A stretch of 64,000 nt of DNA from Anaerobacillus sp. CMMVII (GCF_025377685.1 NZ_JACEHK010000001.1:248001-312000); one strand, 5' to 3'. Positions 44,520 to 53,641 are shown, numbered from the stretch's first letter. The notes: a model not told the origin generated them from the letters alone. Made by a program: numbers and translations.

Positions 44520-44687
44520 TTGACTAAATTTATCGGATTATTCTGATGAATTTAGTCGTAGGACCTTCGTAGCGTTACATGCAGTAACTCTAAACTATAC
44601 ACTCTACACTGAAATTATAAATCTTTGCATCCTATTATTAGAAATGAAATAATAGTAGAAATAGCTGAAAAGGAGTTGGCAGAAGAA

Positions 44688-45510
44688 ATGAAACCATCTG
44701 TTATAAAGCTGATTGAAACAAACGAGAAGTTATTTTGAAAATTGGCTACATGAAATAGAAGAAGTCAAAAGAGATGATAATTTTGAAAATATATCAGACT
44801 ATGTTTACACAAGTACGAATAAAGAATTTGTAGAGATCATTTTAAATGCCCTTAGTCATGGTCAAGAATTATTTGATGAACACTTTAGTCAATTTACAGA
44901 GGGGCTCATTCAAGTTGGCTGGCCGTTATCTTACTTAACAACTGGACTACAGACGTTTAGGAAAGTCATTTTAGATACTTTGTATGATGGTGCTGAAACA
45001 GCCAAAGTAGATATAGAGGTTTATTATGAGGTTAGTATGTGGGTAGACCAAATTGTGAATATGCTAGTTACTGAATACTCTGGATCGTGGGAAAATACGG
45101 TATTCCTGCAAAAGATGGCTCTAAAGGAGCTTTCAGCACCCCTAATTCCCGTTTTTGAAACTATCAGTGTGATGCCGCTTATTGGTACGATTGATACAGA
45201 AAGAGCAAAGTTGATTATGGAAAATCTTTTGAATGGGGTCATTGAGCATCGTTCCGAAGTTGTGCTTATTGATATTACGGGAGTTCCTGTTGTTGATACG
45301 ATGGTAGCTAACCATATTATCCAAGCCTCGGAAGCAGTTCGATTAGTAGGTGCTAAATGTATTTTAGTTGGAATTAGACCAGAGATTGCCCAAACAATAG
45401 TTAATTTGGGCATTGATTTATCGAAATTCCCGACGAAAAACACATTGAAAAAGGGAATTGAAACGGCTTTAGAACTTACAAATAAAAAGATTGTAACGAT
45501 TGAGGGGTAA
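44688..45510 (+). pseudogene. rsbR: rsbR (RsbRA-type stressosome protein) with a frameshift near codon 16
   Basis: RsbR forms the stressosome scaffold with RsbS and holds RsbT. The ATG at 44688 reads MKPSVIKLIETNEKLF and then meets TGA at 44736. The protein continues in the next frame as ENWLHEIEEVKRD to 45510. Removing one T from the run 44733-44736 gives a 273-aa protein with a globin-like N-terminal part and a C-terminal STAS domain (PLIGTIDTERAK and IDITGVPVVDT hold the two RsbT-phosphorylated Thr of the family). A homopolymer insertion, so sequencing error is likely. Confidence 0.85.
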
Positions 45511-45525
45511 AAAGGGGAGAGTATG

Positions 45526-45882
45526 ATGAGAATTCCAATCTTAAAGTTAAAAGATTATTTGCTAGTTTCCGTTCAAATTGAATTAGATGATCAAACTGCC
45601 CTGCAGTTTCAAGAAGATATCTTAAATAAGATACATGATGCTGGTTCACGTGGAGTTGTTATTGATCTTACATCAGTAGACTTTATCGATTCTTTCATTG
45701 CTAAAGTTTTAGGTGATGTCGTTGATATGTCCAACTTAATGGGAGCAAAAGTAGTACTTACAGGAATTCAACCGGCAGTCGCCATTACATTAGTTGATAT
45801 GGGGATTTTATTACATGGGGTGCCTACAGCCTTAGACTTAGAGCAGGGATTGGAAAAATTACAGCAGGAATTGGAGGGATAA
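45526..45882 (+). CDS. rsbS: Stressosome antagonist RsbS
   Basis: A 118-aa STAS-domain protein. Ser56 in [11 protein letters not shown] is the site phosphorylated by RsbT. It sequesters RsbT with RsbR in the unstressed stressosome. An in-frame ATG three bases upstream (45523) would add one Met; the site GGGGAG fits 45526 better. It is two bases upstream of rsbT. Confidence 0.92.
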   Translation: MRIPILKLKDYLLVSVQIELDDQTALQFQEDILNKIHDAGSRGVVIDLTSVDFIDSFIAKVLGDVVDMSNLMGAKVVLTGIQPAVAITLVDMGILLHGVPTALDLEQGLEKLQQELEG

Positions 45883-45884
45883 AA

Positions 45885-46283
45885 ATGTCCCAAACCTGTG
45901 TAGAGGTTAAAAGTGAGTGGAGTATTGTGGCAGCTAGACAAGCCGGGAGAACGTTAGCTAAGGAGATCGGTTTTGGTTCTGTAGACCAAGCAAGGATTAC
46001 CACAGCGATTTCTGAGCTTGCTAGAAATATATATTTATATGCGAAAAAAGGTCAAATTTGTATTGAGAAGGTTGTCCTAGTTAATAAAGTAGGAATAAAG
46101 GTGTCAGCCATTGATCATGGACCAGGTATCAAGGATTTACGTAAAGTTATGGAGGATGGATTTACAACATCTGGGGGGTTAGGTGCTGGATTACCAGGGG
46201 TTAAACGACTAATGGATGAATTTTCAATAGAATCGGCCATTGGAGAAGGTACAACAGTGAATGCTATTAAGTGGATCCGTTAG
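45885..46283 (+). CDS. rsbT: Serine/threonine kinase RsbT
   Basis: A 132-aa GHKL-type kinase. The ATP-binding boxes are ISELARNIYLYA, DHGPGI and GGLGAGLPG. It phosphorylates RsbS and RsbR upon stress and, once free, activates the phosphatase RsbU. GGAGGG precedes the ATG. Confidence 0.93.
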   Translation: MSQTCVEVKSEWSIVAARQAGRTLAKEIGFGSVDQARITTAISELARNIYLYAKKGQICIEKVVLVNKVGIKVSAIDHGPGIKDLRKVMEDGFTTSGGLGAGLPGVKRLMDEFSIESAIGEGTTVNAIKWIR

Positions 46284-46297
46284 ATAGGAGATGAGTG

Positions 46298-47311
46298 ATG
46301 GAGAAAACTGATATTAGCTTACATGAAATGTATAAATCAATCCTAGAAGGATATTTACTAACAAATAGTGAGCATTGTCTCTACGAAGCCCAACAGTTTT
46401 CGCGGGAGTTAATCAAAGAGAATATGTCTCCTGAGGAAATGGTTAACTTACATGTAACGGTCGTCCAAGAACTAATTCCTAGCTTACCACCAGAAGTCTT
46501 GGCAACCAATGAATTACTACTAGAGGTAATGGTGGGCTATGGACTTGCATACAGAGAACATCAAAGTTTACGAGACCGGCAAAAGCAGTTAGATTCCGAA
46601 TTTGCAGTTGCTGCTAAGATGCAACAACAATTACTCCCTAAGGATGTTCCGAGGGTCGAACCACTTGATATTGGAATAAAAAGTGTTGCTGCTAGTGCAG
46701 TTAGTGGCGATTATTATCACTTTAATGAGGATGATCAGTGGCATTTAGGTTTTGCTGTAGCTGATATTATCGGCAAGGGAGTACCGGCGGCCTTGTGTAT
46801 GTCAATGATAAAATATGCTATGGATAGTTTGCCTGAACAGCGTCTACAACCAAGTGCTCTTCTTGAAAATTTAAATCGAGTAGTTGAACAAAATATTAGT
46901 TCAACTATGTTTATAACGATGATTTATGGATCATATGATTTACAAAATCATATCTTTCACTATTCAGGGGCGGGTCATGAACCAGGGTTTTATTATCAAG
47001 CGACTAGCGATCAATTCTTTGATTTAGAAACAAAGGGCCTTGTCCTCGGTTTAACGAAAAAAGCAAAGTTTCAAGAGTATCAAGCAAAGGTTGAAATTGG
47101 TGATATCATTGTCCTACTTTCAGACGGGGTAACAGAATGTAGAACTGAGAGTGGCTTTATAGAGAGAAGTGAAGTAATGAAATTAATCAGAAGTTATCTT
47201 CATTTATCTGCACAAGAAATTGCTGAAAATGTCTATAGTGATATAGAAAAGCTACAAAACTTTCAACTAAAAGATGATTTTACGTTGATGATTATAAGAA
47301 GAGACGTTTAA
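46298..47311 (+). CDS. rsbU: Phosphoserine phosphatase RsbU
   Basis: A 337-aa protein with an N-terminal RsbT-binding domain (about 1-85) and a PP2C-type domain (about 115-335; SGDYYHF, GFAVADIIGKG, LLSDGVTE and DDFTLMII hold metal-binding Asp). When bound by RsbT it dephosphorylates RsbV-P. ATG at 46298 follows TAGGAG by 7 bases. Its stop codon lies inside the sigma-B promoter for rsbV. Confidence 0.92.
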   Translation: MEKTDISLHEMYKSILEGYLLTNSEHCLYEAQQFSRELIKENMSPEEMVNLHVTVVQELIPSLPPEVLATNELLLEVMVGYGLAYREHQSLRDRQKQLDSEFAVAAKMQQQLLPKDVPRVEPLDIGIKSVAASAVSGDYYHFNEDDQWHLGFAVADIIGKGVPAALCMSMIKYAMDSLPEQRLQPSALLENLNRVVEQNISSTMFITMIYGSYDLQNHIFHYSGAGHEPGFYYQATSDQFFDLETKGLVLGLTKKAKFQEYQAKVEIGDIIVLLSDGVTECRTESGFIERSEVMKLIRSYLHLSAQEIAENVYSDIEKLQNFQLKDDFTLMIIRRDV

Positions 47312-47330
47312 AAAATAGAGATAGTGGTAT
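47306..47330 (+). promoter_or_regulatory. Sigma-B promoter within the rsb operon
   Basis: GTTTAA (47306-47311), 13-bp spacer, TGGTAT (47325-47330), close to the sigma-B consensus GTTTAA/GGGTAT. It lies before rsbV, as in B. subtilis, and provides autoregulation of rsbV-rsbW-sigB-rsbX. Confidence 0.75.
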
Positions 47331-47360
47331 ATAAACAATGTGAATGTGAGGAGGGTAACT

Positions 47361-47696
47361 ATGAATTTAGAAGTTGACCACATAGAAAAAGCGGCAAAAC
47401 ATTACTTATACCTAAAGGGAGAAATAGATGTTTACACATCAGATAAACTAAGAAGTACATTATTACCTTTAACGGAACAGAAAGATTGTGAGATAATCGT
47501 TGATTTTTCTCTGGTTAATTATATCGATAGTACTGGGCTAGGGATTTTTATTGGTGCTTTAAAGTCTACCCATAAACATGATAGTTCGTTTATATTGACC
47601 GGAATGAATGAAAGAGTTCGGCGTTTATTTCATATTACTGGGCTAGATGAAGTCATGAACATCGAGGAAGAAAGTACGAGGGAGGAAGCGAAGTGA
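47361..47696 (+). CDS. rsbV: Anti-anti-sigma factor RsbV
   Basis: A 111-aa STAS protein. Ser57 in VNYIDSTGLG is the phosphorylation site of RsbW. Unphosphorylated RsbV binds RsbW and frees SigB. The ATG at 47361 follows GAGGAGGG; the earlier GTG at 47340 has no site. It overlaps rsbW by 4 bases. Confidence 0.92.
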   Translation: MNLEVDHIEKAAKHYLYLKGEIDVYTSDKLRSTLLPLTEQKDCEIIVDFSLVNYIDSTGLGIFIGALKSTHKHDSSFILTGMNERVRRLFHITGLDEVMNIEEESTREEAK

Positions 47697-48181
47697 GTCA
47701 AACATCGGATTTCTTAGAAATGAAGGTTCCAGCCAAACCTGAATATGTAGGTGTCGTTCGCTTAACGATTTCCGGGATCGCTAATCGGCTCGGATATACT
47801 TATGACGATATAGAAGACATTAAAATCGCCGTTGCTGAAGCGTGTACAAATGTTGTTAACCATGCTTATAAAGAGAATGATGGTCAAATGACCATAGGGT
47901 GTGGGGTCTATCACGATCGCTTAGAAATTATGGTTGCAGATCGTGGGCAAAGTTTCTCGGTTGCAGATCTAAAAGGGAGTTTAGGGCCGATTAATGCGGA
48001 TAAACCGATTGCTCAGTTGAAGGAAGGTGGCCTAGGTTTATTTTTAATCGACACTTTAATGGATAAAGTGGAGATCAGCAATGATGCAGGTGTGATTATC
48101 ATCATGACTAAGTTCCTACAAAGAGGTGAGGTGGAACAGAATGTCGGACGGATTTCAGCAACAATCACAGATCGACAATAA
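47693..48181 (+). CDS. rsbW: Anti-sigma-B factor and kinase RsbW
   Basis: A 162-aa GHKL kinase (N box VAEACTNVVNHAYK, G1 ADRGQ-like, G2 EGGLGLFLIDTL). It binds SigB or phosphorylates RsbV. Start is GTG at 47693, inside the rsbV stop (GTGA). Its 3' end overlaps sigB by 41 bases. Confidence 0.92.
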   Translation: MSQTSDFLEMKVPAKPEYVGVVRLTISGIANRLGYTYDDIEDIKIAVAEACTNVVNHAYKENDGQMTIGCGVYHDRLEIMVADRGQSFSVADLKGSLGPINADKPIAQLKEGGLGLFLIDTLMDKVEISNDAGVIIIMTKFLQRGEVEQNVGRISATITDRQ

Positions 48182-48926
48182 CATAGAACAACTAATAAGA
48201 GAATTCCAGCAATCACAATCAGAAGAAGTACAAACAAAACTCGTCAAAAATTACGAAGCGTTAGTTCATACGTTAGCTAAGAAATTTTCCAGGGGTAGAG
48301 GATATGATGAGGATCTTATACAAGTAGGAATGATTGGGCTATTAGGGGCATTGCGCAGGTTTGACCCTACAGTAGGCCGCAGCTTTGAATCGTTTGCGGT
48401 ACCAACAATTATTGGTGAGATTAAAAGATATATAAGAGACAAGACATGGAGCGTTCATGTGCCAAGAAGGATTAAGGAACTTGGACCTAAAATAAAAAAT
48501 GCAGTAGAGAAATTAACAACAGAGCTACAACGATCACCAAAAGTGATTGAAATAGCGAACTACTTAGAAGTAACAGAAGAAGAAGTGTTAGAAACGATGG
48601 AAATGTCGCGAAGTTATCAAGCACTTTCAGTTGATCGTTCAATAGAAGCTGATCAAGAAGGTGGAGCTATGACATTACTTGACTTAGTAGGAGCGACGGA
48701 TACAGGGTTTGAAAAGACGGAACAGCAGTTATTGATCGAAAAGGCTTTTTCTGTGCTTACAGAAAGGGAGAAACAAATACTATATTGCACCTTTTATGAA
48801 GGGCTTAGTCAAAAGGAAACTGGTGATAAACTAGAAATCTCTCAGATGCATGTTTCAAGACTACAAAGGCGGGCGTTAGAAAAAATAAAAGCTTCGTTAC
48901 CTGTAAAAGCTACGGAGTGTTTATAG
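48141..48926 (+). CDS. sigB: General stress sigma factor SigB
   Basis: A 261-aa sigma-70-type factor. Region 2 (GRGYDEDLIQVGMIGLLGALRRF), region 3 and region 4 (EKQILYCTFYEGLSQKETGDKLE, then QMHVSRLQRRALEKI) match SigB. ATG at 48141 follows GAGGTGAGGTGG. It directs the general stress regulon. Preceded by the rsb partner-switch genes and followed immediately by rsbX. Confidence 0.93.
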   Translation: MSDGFQQQSQIDNNIEQLIREFQQSQSEEVQTKLVKNYEALVHTLAKKFSRGRGYDEDLIQVGMIGLLGALRRFDPTVGRSFESFAVPTIIGEIKRYIRDKTWSVHVPRRIKELGPKIKNAVEKLTTELQRSPKVIEIANYLEVTEEEVLETMEMSRSYQALSVDRSIEADQEGGAMTLLDLVGATDTGFEKTEQQLLIEKAFSVLTEREKQILYCTFYEGLSQKETGDKLEISQMHVSRLQRRALEKIKASLPVKATECL

Positions 48927-49532
48927 ATGACCCGAATTCAATCTTTAAAATATGTAGATGTAGCCTTTCTCCAAGCAGCTAAAAACAATAGCTCCTGGTG
49001 TGGCGATGCTTTTTCTTGTGTTGAAAGTGAGGGTTACTTTATTTGCGCAGTATCTGATGGACTTGGTAGCGGTCAATTAGCTTATGAAGCTTCTAAGGTA
49101 GTGATGAATTATATCCGAGAAAATCACCATGAAGAATTAACAATGATAATGGAAAATTGTAATCGATTATTATTTAATAAACGCGGAGTTGTTCTTTCAA
49201 TTTTGAAAGTTGATTATATAAAAAAAGAAATAATTTATACAAACACAGGTAATATTAATTGTGTTTTTTATTCTCCTGAAGGTATTTTAACCAGGACCAT
49301 CCCAAGAAGAGGGTTTCTTTCGGGGAAGAAGGTTACTTTTACGACACAACACCTTCCATATCAAACCGGTACCCGGTTTATAGTTTTTACAGACGGTATC
49401 GATTTACAGACTAGTTTACAAAAGGTGATTTTGAAAGAAAACAACATTGCTGATGTCGTTCAAACCGTGAAGAAACTTGTAGATCCAAAGAAAGATGACA
49501 TGACATTTCTAGTTGGGGATGTACTAAGGTGA
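48927..49532 (+). CDS. rsbX: Feedback phosphatase RsbX
   Basis: A 201-aa PP2C-type phosphatase that removes phosphate from RsbS and RsbR and so shuts the stressosome signal off. PP2C Asp motifs are GDAFSC, VSDGLGSG, FTDGID and DDMTFLVG. It starts directly after the sigB stop. A terminator ends the operon. Confidence 0.9.
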   Translation: MTRIQSLKYVDVAFLQAAKNNSSWCGDAFSCVESEGYFICAVSDGLGSGQLAYEASKVVMNYIRENHHEELTMIMENCNRLLFNKRGVVLSILKVDYIKKEIIYTNTGNINCVFYSPEGILTRTIPRRGFLSGKKVTFTTQHLPYQTGTRFIVFTDGIDLQTSLQKVILKENNIADVVQTVKKLVDPKKDDMTFLVGDVLR

Positions 49533-49556
49533 TTTGTAGTGAGAAATACTTATGAT

Positions 49557-49595
49557 GTAGGCGGCTTAGGGAGAGTCGCCTATTTTATTTTATAG
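49557..49595 (+). terminator. Rho-independent terminator of the sigB operon
   Basis: TAGGCGGC pairs with GTCGCCTA around a 9-nt loop, followed by a T-rich stretch. Confidence 0.75.
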
Positions 49596-49674
49596 AAATC
49601 AGCTGTTTCCTTTATTTTATTGCATTATTTATATAGAATAAATAAATATGATTGAAGAAGGTTGGTGTAGACAA

Positions 49675-51855
49675 ATGGAAGAGAAAAAACAAACAATGCT
49701 GCAATTGCTGATGAAAGAAACAGAGTTTACAAAAAAGTCAATTGAAAATGTTGTTTCCTTAATTGAAGAAGGAAACACTGTTCCCTTTATAGCTCGGTAT
49801 CGTAAGGAGTTAACTGGCTCCCTTGATGAGGTGCAAATTAGAACTATCGTCGATAGATGGACATATATAAATAACTTAGAGACAAGAAAAGAGGAAGTTA
49901 TTCGCTTGATCCAAGAGCAGGACAAGCTTACAGAAGAACTTCAACAGGCAATTTCAAAATCTACGAAGCTTCAGGAAGTAGAAGATTTGTATCGACCTTA
50001 TAAGCAAAAGCGTCGTACTAGAGCAACGGTAGCAAAGGAAAAAGGTCTAGAACCGTTTGCTACTTGGCTATTTACGTTCCCTGCTGATGGCAGTGTAGAG
50101 GAGACAGCTTCTCAATATATTTCTGAAGAAAAAGAAGTACATACGGCGGAAGATGCGATACAAGGAGCAAAAGATATTATTGCTGAATGGGTATCTGATG
50201 ATCCAGAGATTCGCAAGGTAGTTCGAGAGCTAACCTTTAAAGAAGGAAAACTCGTTTCGACATCTAAAGATGTGGAGAAGGATGAAAAAGGCGTCTATGA
50301 AATGTATTACGAATACGAGGAGCAGGTTAGTAAAATTGTACCGCACCGTATTTTAGCTTTAAATAGAGGTGAGAAAGATGGGGTTTTAAAAGTTGCTCTT
50401 GCTACACCACTAGCCAAAATTATTACGCTTATTGAAAGAAAGTACATAAAAAAAAGTCACTCCCTGGTGACTCCATATATAAGAGATGCTATTAGTGATA
50501 GCTACAAACGATTAATTGAGCCTTCAATCGAAAGAGAAATTCGCAAGGAGTTGTCTGAGAAAGCGGAAGATCAAGCGATTCATATTTTTTCTGAAAATCT
50601 ACGTAACTTGTTATTACAACCTCCTCTAAAAGGAAGAGTGGTTTTAGGGGTTGACCCAGCTTATCGTACAGGATGTAAATTGGCGATTGTAGATGAGACA
50701 GGAAAAGTCTTGCATATTTCTGTTATCTATCCGACACCACCAAAAAGTGAGATAGAAAAAGGGAAACAAATCGTTAAAGAATTAATAAAAAAACACGACA
50801 TCGAAGTAATCGCCGTAGGGAACGGAACGGCTTCACGAGAAACAGAACAATTTATTGCAGACGTTATTAAGGAAGTAGACAAAGAAGTGTATTATCTAAT
50901 CGTAAATGAAGCCGGGGCGAGTGTTTATTCTGCATCTCCGCTTGGGAGGGAAGAGTTCCCTGATTTGCAGGTTGAGGAAAGAAGTGCAATCTCGATTGCT
51001 AGAAGGCTTCAAGATCCGTTAGCTGAGTTAGTAAAAATTGACCCTAAGTCAGTGGGGGTTGGTCAATATCAGCATGATGTAACCCAATCGAAACTGAATG
51101 ATTCACTAACCTTTGTTGTAGAAACAGTAGTTAACCAAGTAGGGGTTAATGTTAATACAGCTTCGAGTTCGTTGCTTCAATATGTTTCTGGGTTATCGAA
51201 ATCAGTTGCAAATAACATCGTGAAAAAACGTGAAGAAGAAGGAAAGTTTTCGAATCGAAGTCAACTAAAGAAAATTCCTCGTCTTGGTGCGAAGACATAC
51301 GAGCAATGTATTGGGTTTTTACGAGTGATTGACGGAGATGATCCATTAGATCAAACCGGCATTCACCCAGAAAGCTACAAAGAAACCAAAAAGTTGCTGA
51401 AGCAAGTAGGGGCTAAACCGGAACAGATTGGTTCAACGCAATTAAGTGAACAACTAAAGGAAATTAATATTGAAAAGATGGCGGCAGAGTTGGAGGTTGG
51501 AATTCCGACGTTGCAGGATATTGTTGATGCATTAATCCGTCCATTACGTGATCCTCGTGATGAGGTGGCAACGCCACTTTTGAAAAAAGATGTATTGCAG
51601 ATGGAGGATTTACAAACAGGGATGGAATTGCAAGGTACGATCCGCAATGTTGTAGACTTTGGAGCTTTCGTCGATATTGGTGTTAAGCAAGATGGGCTCG
51701 TTCATATATCAAAACTAACCAATCGTTTTGTGAAGCACCCCATGGAAGTTGTTTCTGTTGGTGATGTTGTTACAGTTTGGGTAGATTCCGTTGATGTCAA
51801 GAAACAACGGATTGCATTAACGATGTTAAAACCAGAAAAACAAATTGTAGGATAG
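49675..51855 (+). CDS. tex: Tex-family RNA-binding protein (YdcI)
   Basis: A 726-aa Tex protein: N-terminal helical region, a YqgF/RNase-H-like domain (about 315-450; VVLGVDPAYRTGCKLAIVD), helix-hairpin-helix motifs (about 500-575; LKKIPRLGAKTYEQCIGFLR) and a C-terminal S1 RNA-binding domain (about 640-715; TIRNVVDFGAFVDIG). The family is linked to transcription and RNA turnover. Start uncertain: the ATG at 49648 lacks a site, so I prefer 49675. Same neighbour order as B. subtilis ydcI. Confidence 0.9.
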   Translation: MEEKKQTMLQLLMKETEFTKKSIENVVSLIEEGNTVPFIARYRKELTGSLDEVQIRTIVDRWTYINNLETRKEEVIRLIQEQDKLTEELQQAISKSTKLQEVEDLYRPYKQKRRTRATVAKEKGLEPFATWLFTFPADGSVEETASQYISEEKEVHTAEDAIQGAKDIIAEWVSDDPEIRKVVRELTFKEGKLVSTSKDVEKDEKGVYEMYYEYEEQVSKIVPHRILALNRGEKDGVLKVALATPLAKIITLIERKYIKKSHSLVTPYIRDAISDSYKRLIEPSIEREIRKELSEKAEDQAIHIFSENLRNLLLQPPLKGRVVLGVDPAYRTGCKLAIVDETGKVLHISVIYPTPPKSEIEKGKQIVKELIKKHDIEVIAVGNGTASRETEQFIADVIKEVDKEVYYLIVNEAGASVYSASPLGREEFPDLQVEERSAISIARRLQDPLAELVKIDPKSVGVGQYQHDVTQSKLNDSLTFVVETVVNQVGVNVNTASSSLLQYVSGLSKSVANNIVKKREEEGKFSNRSQLKKIPRLGAKTYEQCIGFLRVIDGDDPLDQTGIHPESYKETKKLLKQVGAKPEQIGSTQLSEQLKEINIEKMAAELEVGIPTLQDIVDALIRPLRDPRDEVATPLLKKDVLQMEDLQTGMELQGTIRNVVDFGAFVDIGVKQDGLVHISKLTNRFVKHPMEVVSVGDVVTVWVDSVDVKKQRIALTMLKPEKQIVG

Positions 51856-51863
51856 TTCAAATA

Positions 51864-51950
51864 AAATAGAGTGGCAACTCAAAATAAGTATCGGCTCATC
51901 TCAATTACACCTTTTGAGTTGAACAGGACTTATGAGTTACCACTCTATTT
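51864..51950. terminator. Bidirectional hairpin between tex and cmpA with alternative pairing
   Basis: AAATAGAGTGGCAACTC (51864-51880) pairs with GAGTTACCACTCTATTT (51934-51950), one mismatch. Inside, CAACTCAAAA can instead pair with TTTTGAGTTG near 51912-51921. The two pairings share the CAACTC segment and are mutually exclusive. Confidence 0.7.
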
Positions 51951-51951
51951 A

Positions 51952-52092
51952 TTACTTTGTATGTTTTCTTCCGATATTTTCTGGTTCATACCTCCGATGG
52001 TAGTAATACCAGCATTGGTTTAAAAGCCGAATTTGATGTCGGTTTTTCTCGAGGAAAGCATTTTGTAGTTGCTTTTGCAGCCAGTCAGGCAC
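51952..52092 (-). CDS. cmpA: Cortex morphogenetic protein CmpA
   Basis: A 46-aa protein on the minus strand, (M)PDWLQKQLQNAFLEKNRHQ then IRLLNQCWYYYHRRYEPENI and GRKHTK. It matches the small CmpA family, a sporulation regulator of spore cortex assembly in B. subtilis, where it also lies between ydcI (tex) and ydcK (sprT). The GTG at 52092 follows AGGAAGGGGG. It is too short for a usual ORF threshold. The plus-strand ORF over it is a shadow. Confidence 0.85.
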   Translation of the reverse strand: MPDWLQKQLQNAFLEKNRHQIRLLNQCWYYYHRRYEPENIGRKHTK

Positions 52093-52225
52093 CGGAAGTC
52101 CCCCTTCCTATTTTTAATGAGATGCCACTGAAATATAAGTGTGTTAGTATATTTAGTATATGAATGAATGGTTGTCATTGTTGAATGTTTTTTTCAATGT
52201 AATTAATCAATAAGGGGTTTTGGTT

Positions 52226-52693
52226 ATGAATGATTTTCAGTTACAGGAGTTAGTTGAAGAAATATCTAGGGATTTTTTTGAATGGCCTTTTAAGCATAAA
52301 GCTTTATTTAATCCTAGACTTAGAACAACAGGTGGGAGATATCTTCTGAGATCGCATAATATTGAAATCAATCCAAAACAATATGAACATTTCGGGATGG
52401 AGGCATTGGTAGGAATTATCAAACATGAACTTTGCCATTATCATTTACATATTCAAAAAAGGGGTTATCGCCATATTGATAAAGACTTTCAAGAGTTACT
52501 TACAAAAGTAGATGGAACTAAATACTGTGGTGCAATTCCTGGACTAAGAAGGACTAGTAAGACCCTTCATGTGTATACTTGTACGGATTGTAATACTATC
52601 TTTAATCGAAAAAGGGAGATTGATACAAGTAAATATGTATGTGGGAAGTGTAAAGGGAAAATCAGGAAGACAAAAACTTTCAAAACAAGTTGA
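52226..52693 (+). CDS. sprT: SprT-family zinc metalloprotein (YdcK)
   Basis: A 155-aa SprT-like protein. The zinc-protease motif HELCHYH is at residues 67-73, and a C-terminal zinc ribbon has CTDC and CGKC pairs. Function is not established in bacteria. ATG at 52226 follows AAGGGG by 8 bases; a TTG at 52220 is too close to the site. Last protein gene before the tRNA array. Confidence 0.85.
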   Translation: MNDFQLQELVEEISRDFFEWPFKHKALFNPRLRTTGGRYLLRSHNIEINPKQYEHFGMEALVGIIKHELCHYHLHIQKRGYRHIDKDFQELLTKVDGTKYCGAIPGLRRTSKTLHVYTCTDCNTIFNRKREIDTSKYVCGKCKGKIRKTKTFKTS

Positions 52694-52779
52694 CTTTAGT
52701 GTTTTGTATATGTTAAATTATAAAAGTCGCTGAAACGAGCTGACAATAATTCAACTCAGTTATAAAGCGAAAAATAATA

Positions 52780-52808
52780 TTGACAAAATGGCGGAAACAA
52801 GTTAGACT
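52780..52808 (+). promoter_or_regulatory. Promoter of the tRNA array
   Basis: TTGACA (52780-52785), 17-bp spacer, TAGACT (52803-52808), 23 bp before tRNA-Asn. Confidence 0.75.
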
Positions 52809-52830
52809 TGTCTAAGTCAGAACAAAATAT

Positions 52831-52905
52831 TCCGCAGTAGCTCAGTGGTAGAGCAATCGGCTGTTAACCGATCGGTCGTAGGTTCGAGTCCTACCTGCGG
52901 AGCCA
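52831..52905 (+). tRNA. tRNA-Asn (GTT)
   Basis: 75 nt with cloverleaf, anticodon GTT in CTGTTAA, T loop GGTTCGAGTCC and encoded CCA. First gene of the array. Confidence 0.95.
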
Positions 52906-52907
52906 CT

Positions 52908-52999
52908 GGAGAAGTACCCAAGAGGCTATAAGGGGCTCCCCTGCTAAGGGAGTAGGCTGCGAAAGCGGTGCGCGGGTTCGAATCCCGCCTTCTCCGCCA
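52908..52999 (+). tRNA. tRNA-Ser (GCT)
   Basis: 92 nt with the long variable arm of class II tRNAs, acceptor GGAGAAG/CTTCTCC, anticodon GCT, encoded CCA. Confidence 0.95.
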
Positions 53000-53007
53000 T
53001 TTTAAAT

Positions 53008-53082
53008 GGCCCGTTGGTCAAGCGGTTAAGACACCGCCCTTTCACGGCGGTAACACGGGTTCGAATCCCGTACGGGTCACCA
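53008..53082 (+). tRNA. tRNA-Glu (TTC)
   Basis: 75 nt, acceptor GGCCCGT/ACGGGTC, anticodon TTC, encoded CCA. Confidence 0.95.
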
Positions 53083-53109
53083 TTACTACTATTTTTAAAT
53101 GCAACATAT

Positions 53110-53238
53110 GGAGGATTAGCTCAGCGACGAGCGAAGCATCCTTGGATTAACGTCGAGTTGTTTCGACGCATATGCATCTTAGTGTTACTGGAAGAGGAAG
53201 AAACAGGGTCTTCCTAGAATAGACTTCATCAATACTTC
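53110..53238 (+). other. Element 1: duplicated tRNA-Val 5' end joined to a 114-bp repeat element
   Basis: Bases 53110-53124 repeat the first 15 nt of the following tRNA-Val (GGAGGATTAGCTCAG). They are followed, in place of the rest of the tRNA, by 114 bp with blocks CGACGAGC, CGAGTTGTTTCGACGCAT and AGAGGAAGAAACAGGGTCT. The same blocks occur in element 2 (53664-53821). A hairpin GGAAGA/TCTTCC (53190-53195 with 53209-53214) encloses a 13-nt loop. The true tRNA-Val starts at 53239. Function and mechanism are unknown. Confidence 0.75.
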
Positions 53239-53314
53239 GGAGGATTAGCTCAGCTGGGAGAGCACCTGCCTTACAAGCAGGGGGTCGGCGGTTCGAACCC
53301 GTCATCCTCCACCA
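53239..53314 (+). tRNA. tRNA-Val (TAC)
   Basis: 76 nt, acceptor GGAGGAT/ATCCTCC, anticodon TAC, encoded CCA. Its first 15 nt are duplicated at 53110. Confidence 0.95.
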
Positions 53315-53329
53315 TATTACTAATAAGAT

Positions 53330-53405
53330 GGACCCGTGGTGTAGCGGTTAACATGCCTGCCTGTCACGCAGGAGATCGCCGGTTCGATCCCGGTCGGGTC
53401 CGCCA
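53330..53405 (+). tRNA. tRNA-Asp (GTC)
   Basis: 76 nt, acceptor GGACCCG/CGGGTCC, anticodon GTC, encoded CCA. Confidence 0.95.
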
Positions 53406-53424
53406 TCTTTACTAAATGAAAAAT

Positions 53425-53508
53425 GCGGGTGTGGCGGAATTGGCAGACGCGCTAGACTTAGGATCTAGTGTCTTTGACGTGGGGGTTCGAGTCCCTTCAC
53501 CCGCACCA
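53425..53508 (+). tRNA. tRNA-Leu (TAG)
   Basis: 84 nt class II tRNA, acceptor GCGGGTG/CACCCGC, anticodon TAG, encoded CCA. Confidence 0.95.
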
Positions 53509-53558
53509 TTTTTTATTTTAACGGCAAAAAGAACTTCATTGTCTACTGTTTATATTAT

Positions 53559-53641
<83 letters not shown>

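Noticed and set aside
51957-52163. 68-aa plus-strand ORF
   Set aside because: Shadow of cmpA on the opposite strand.
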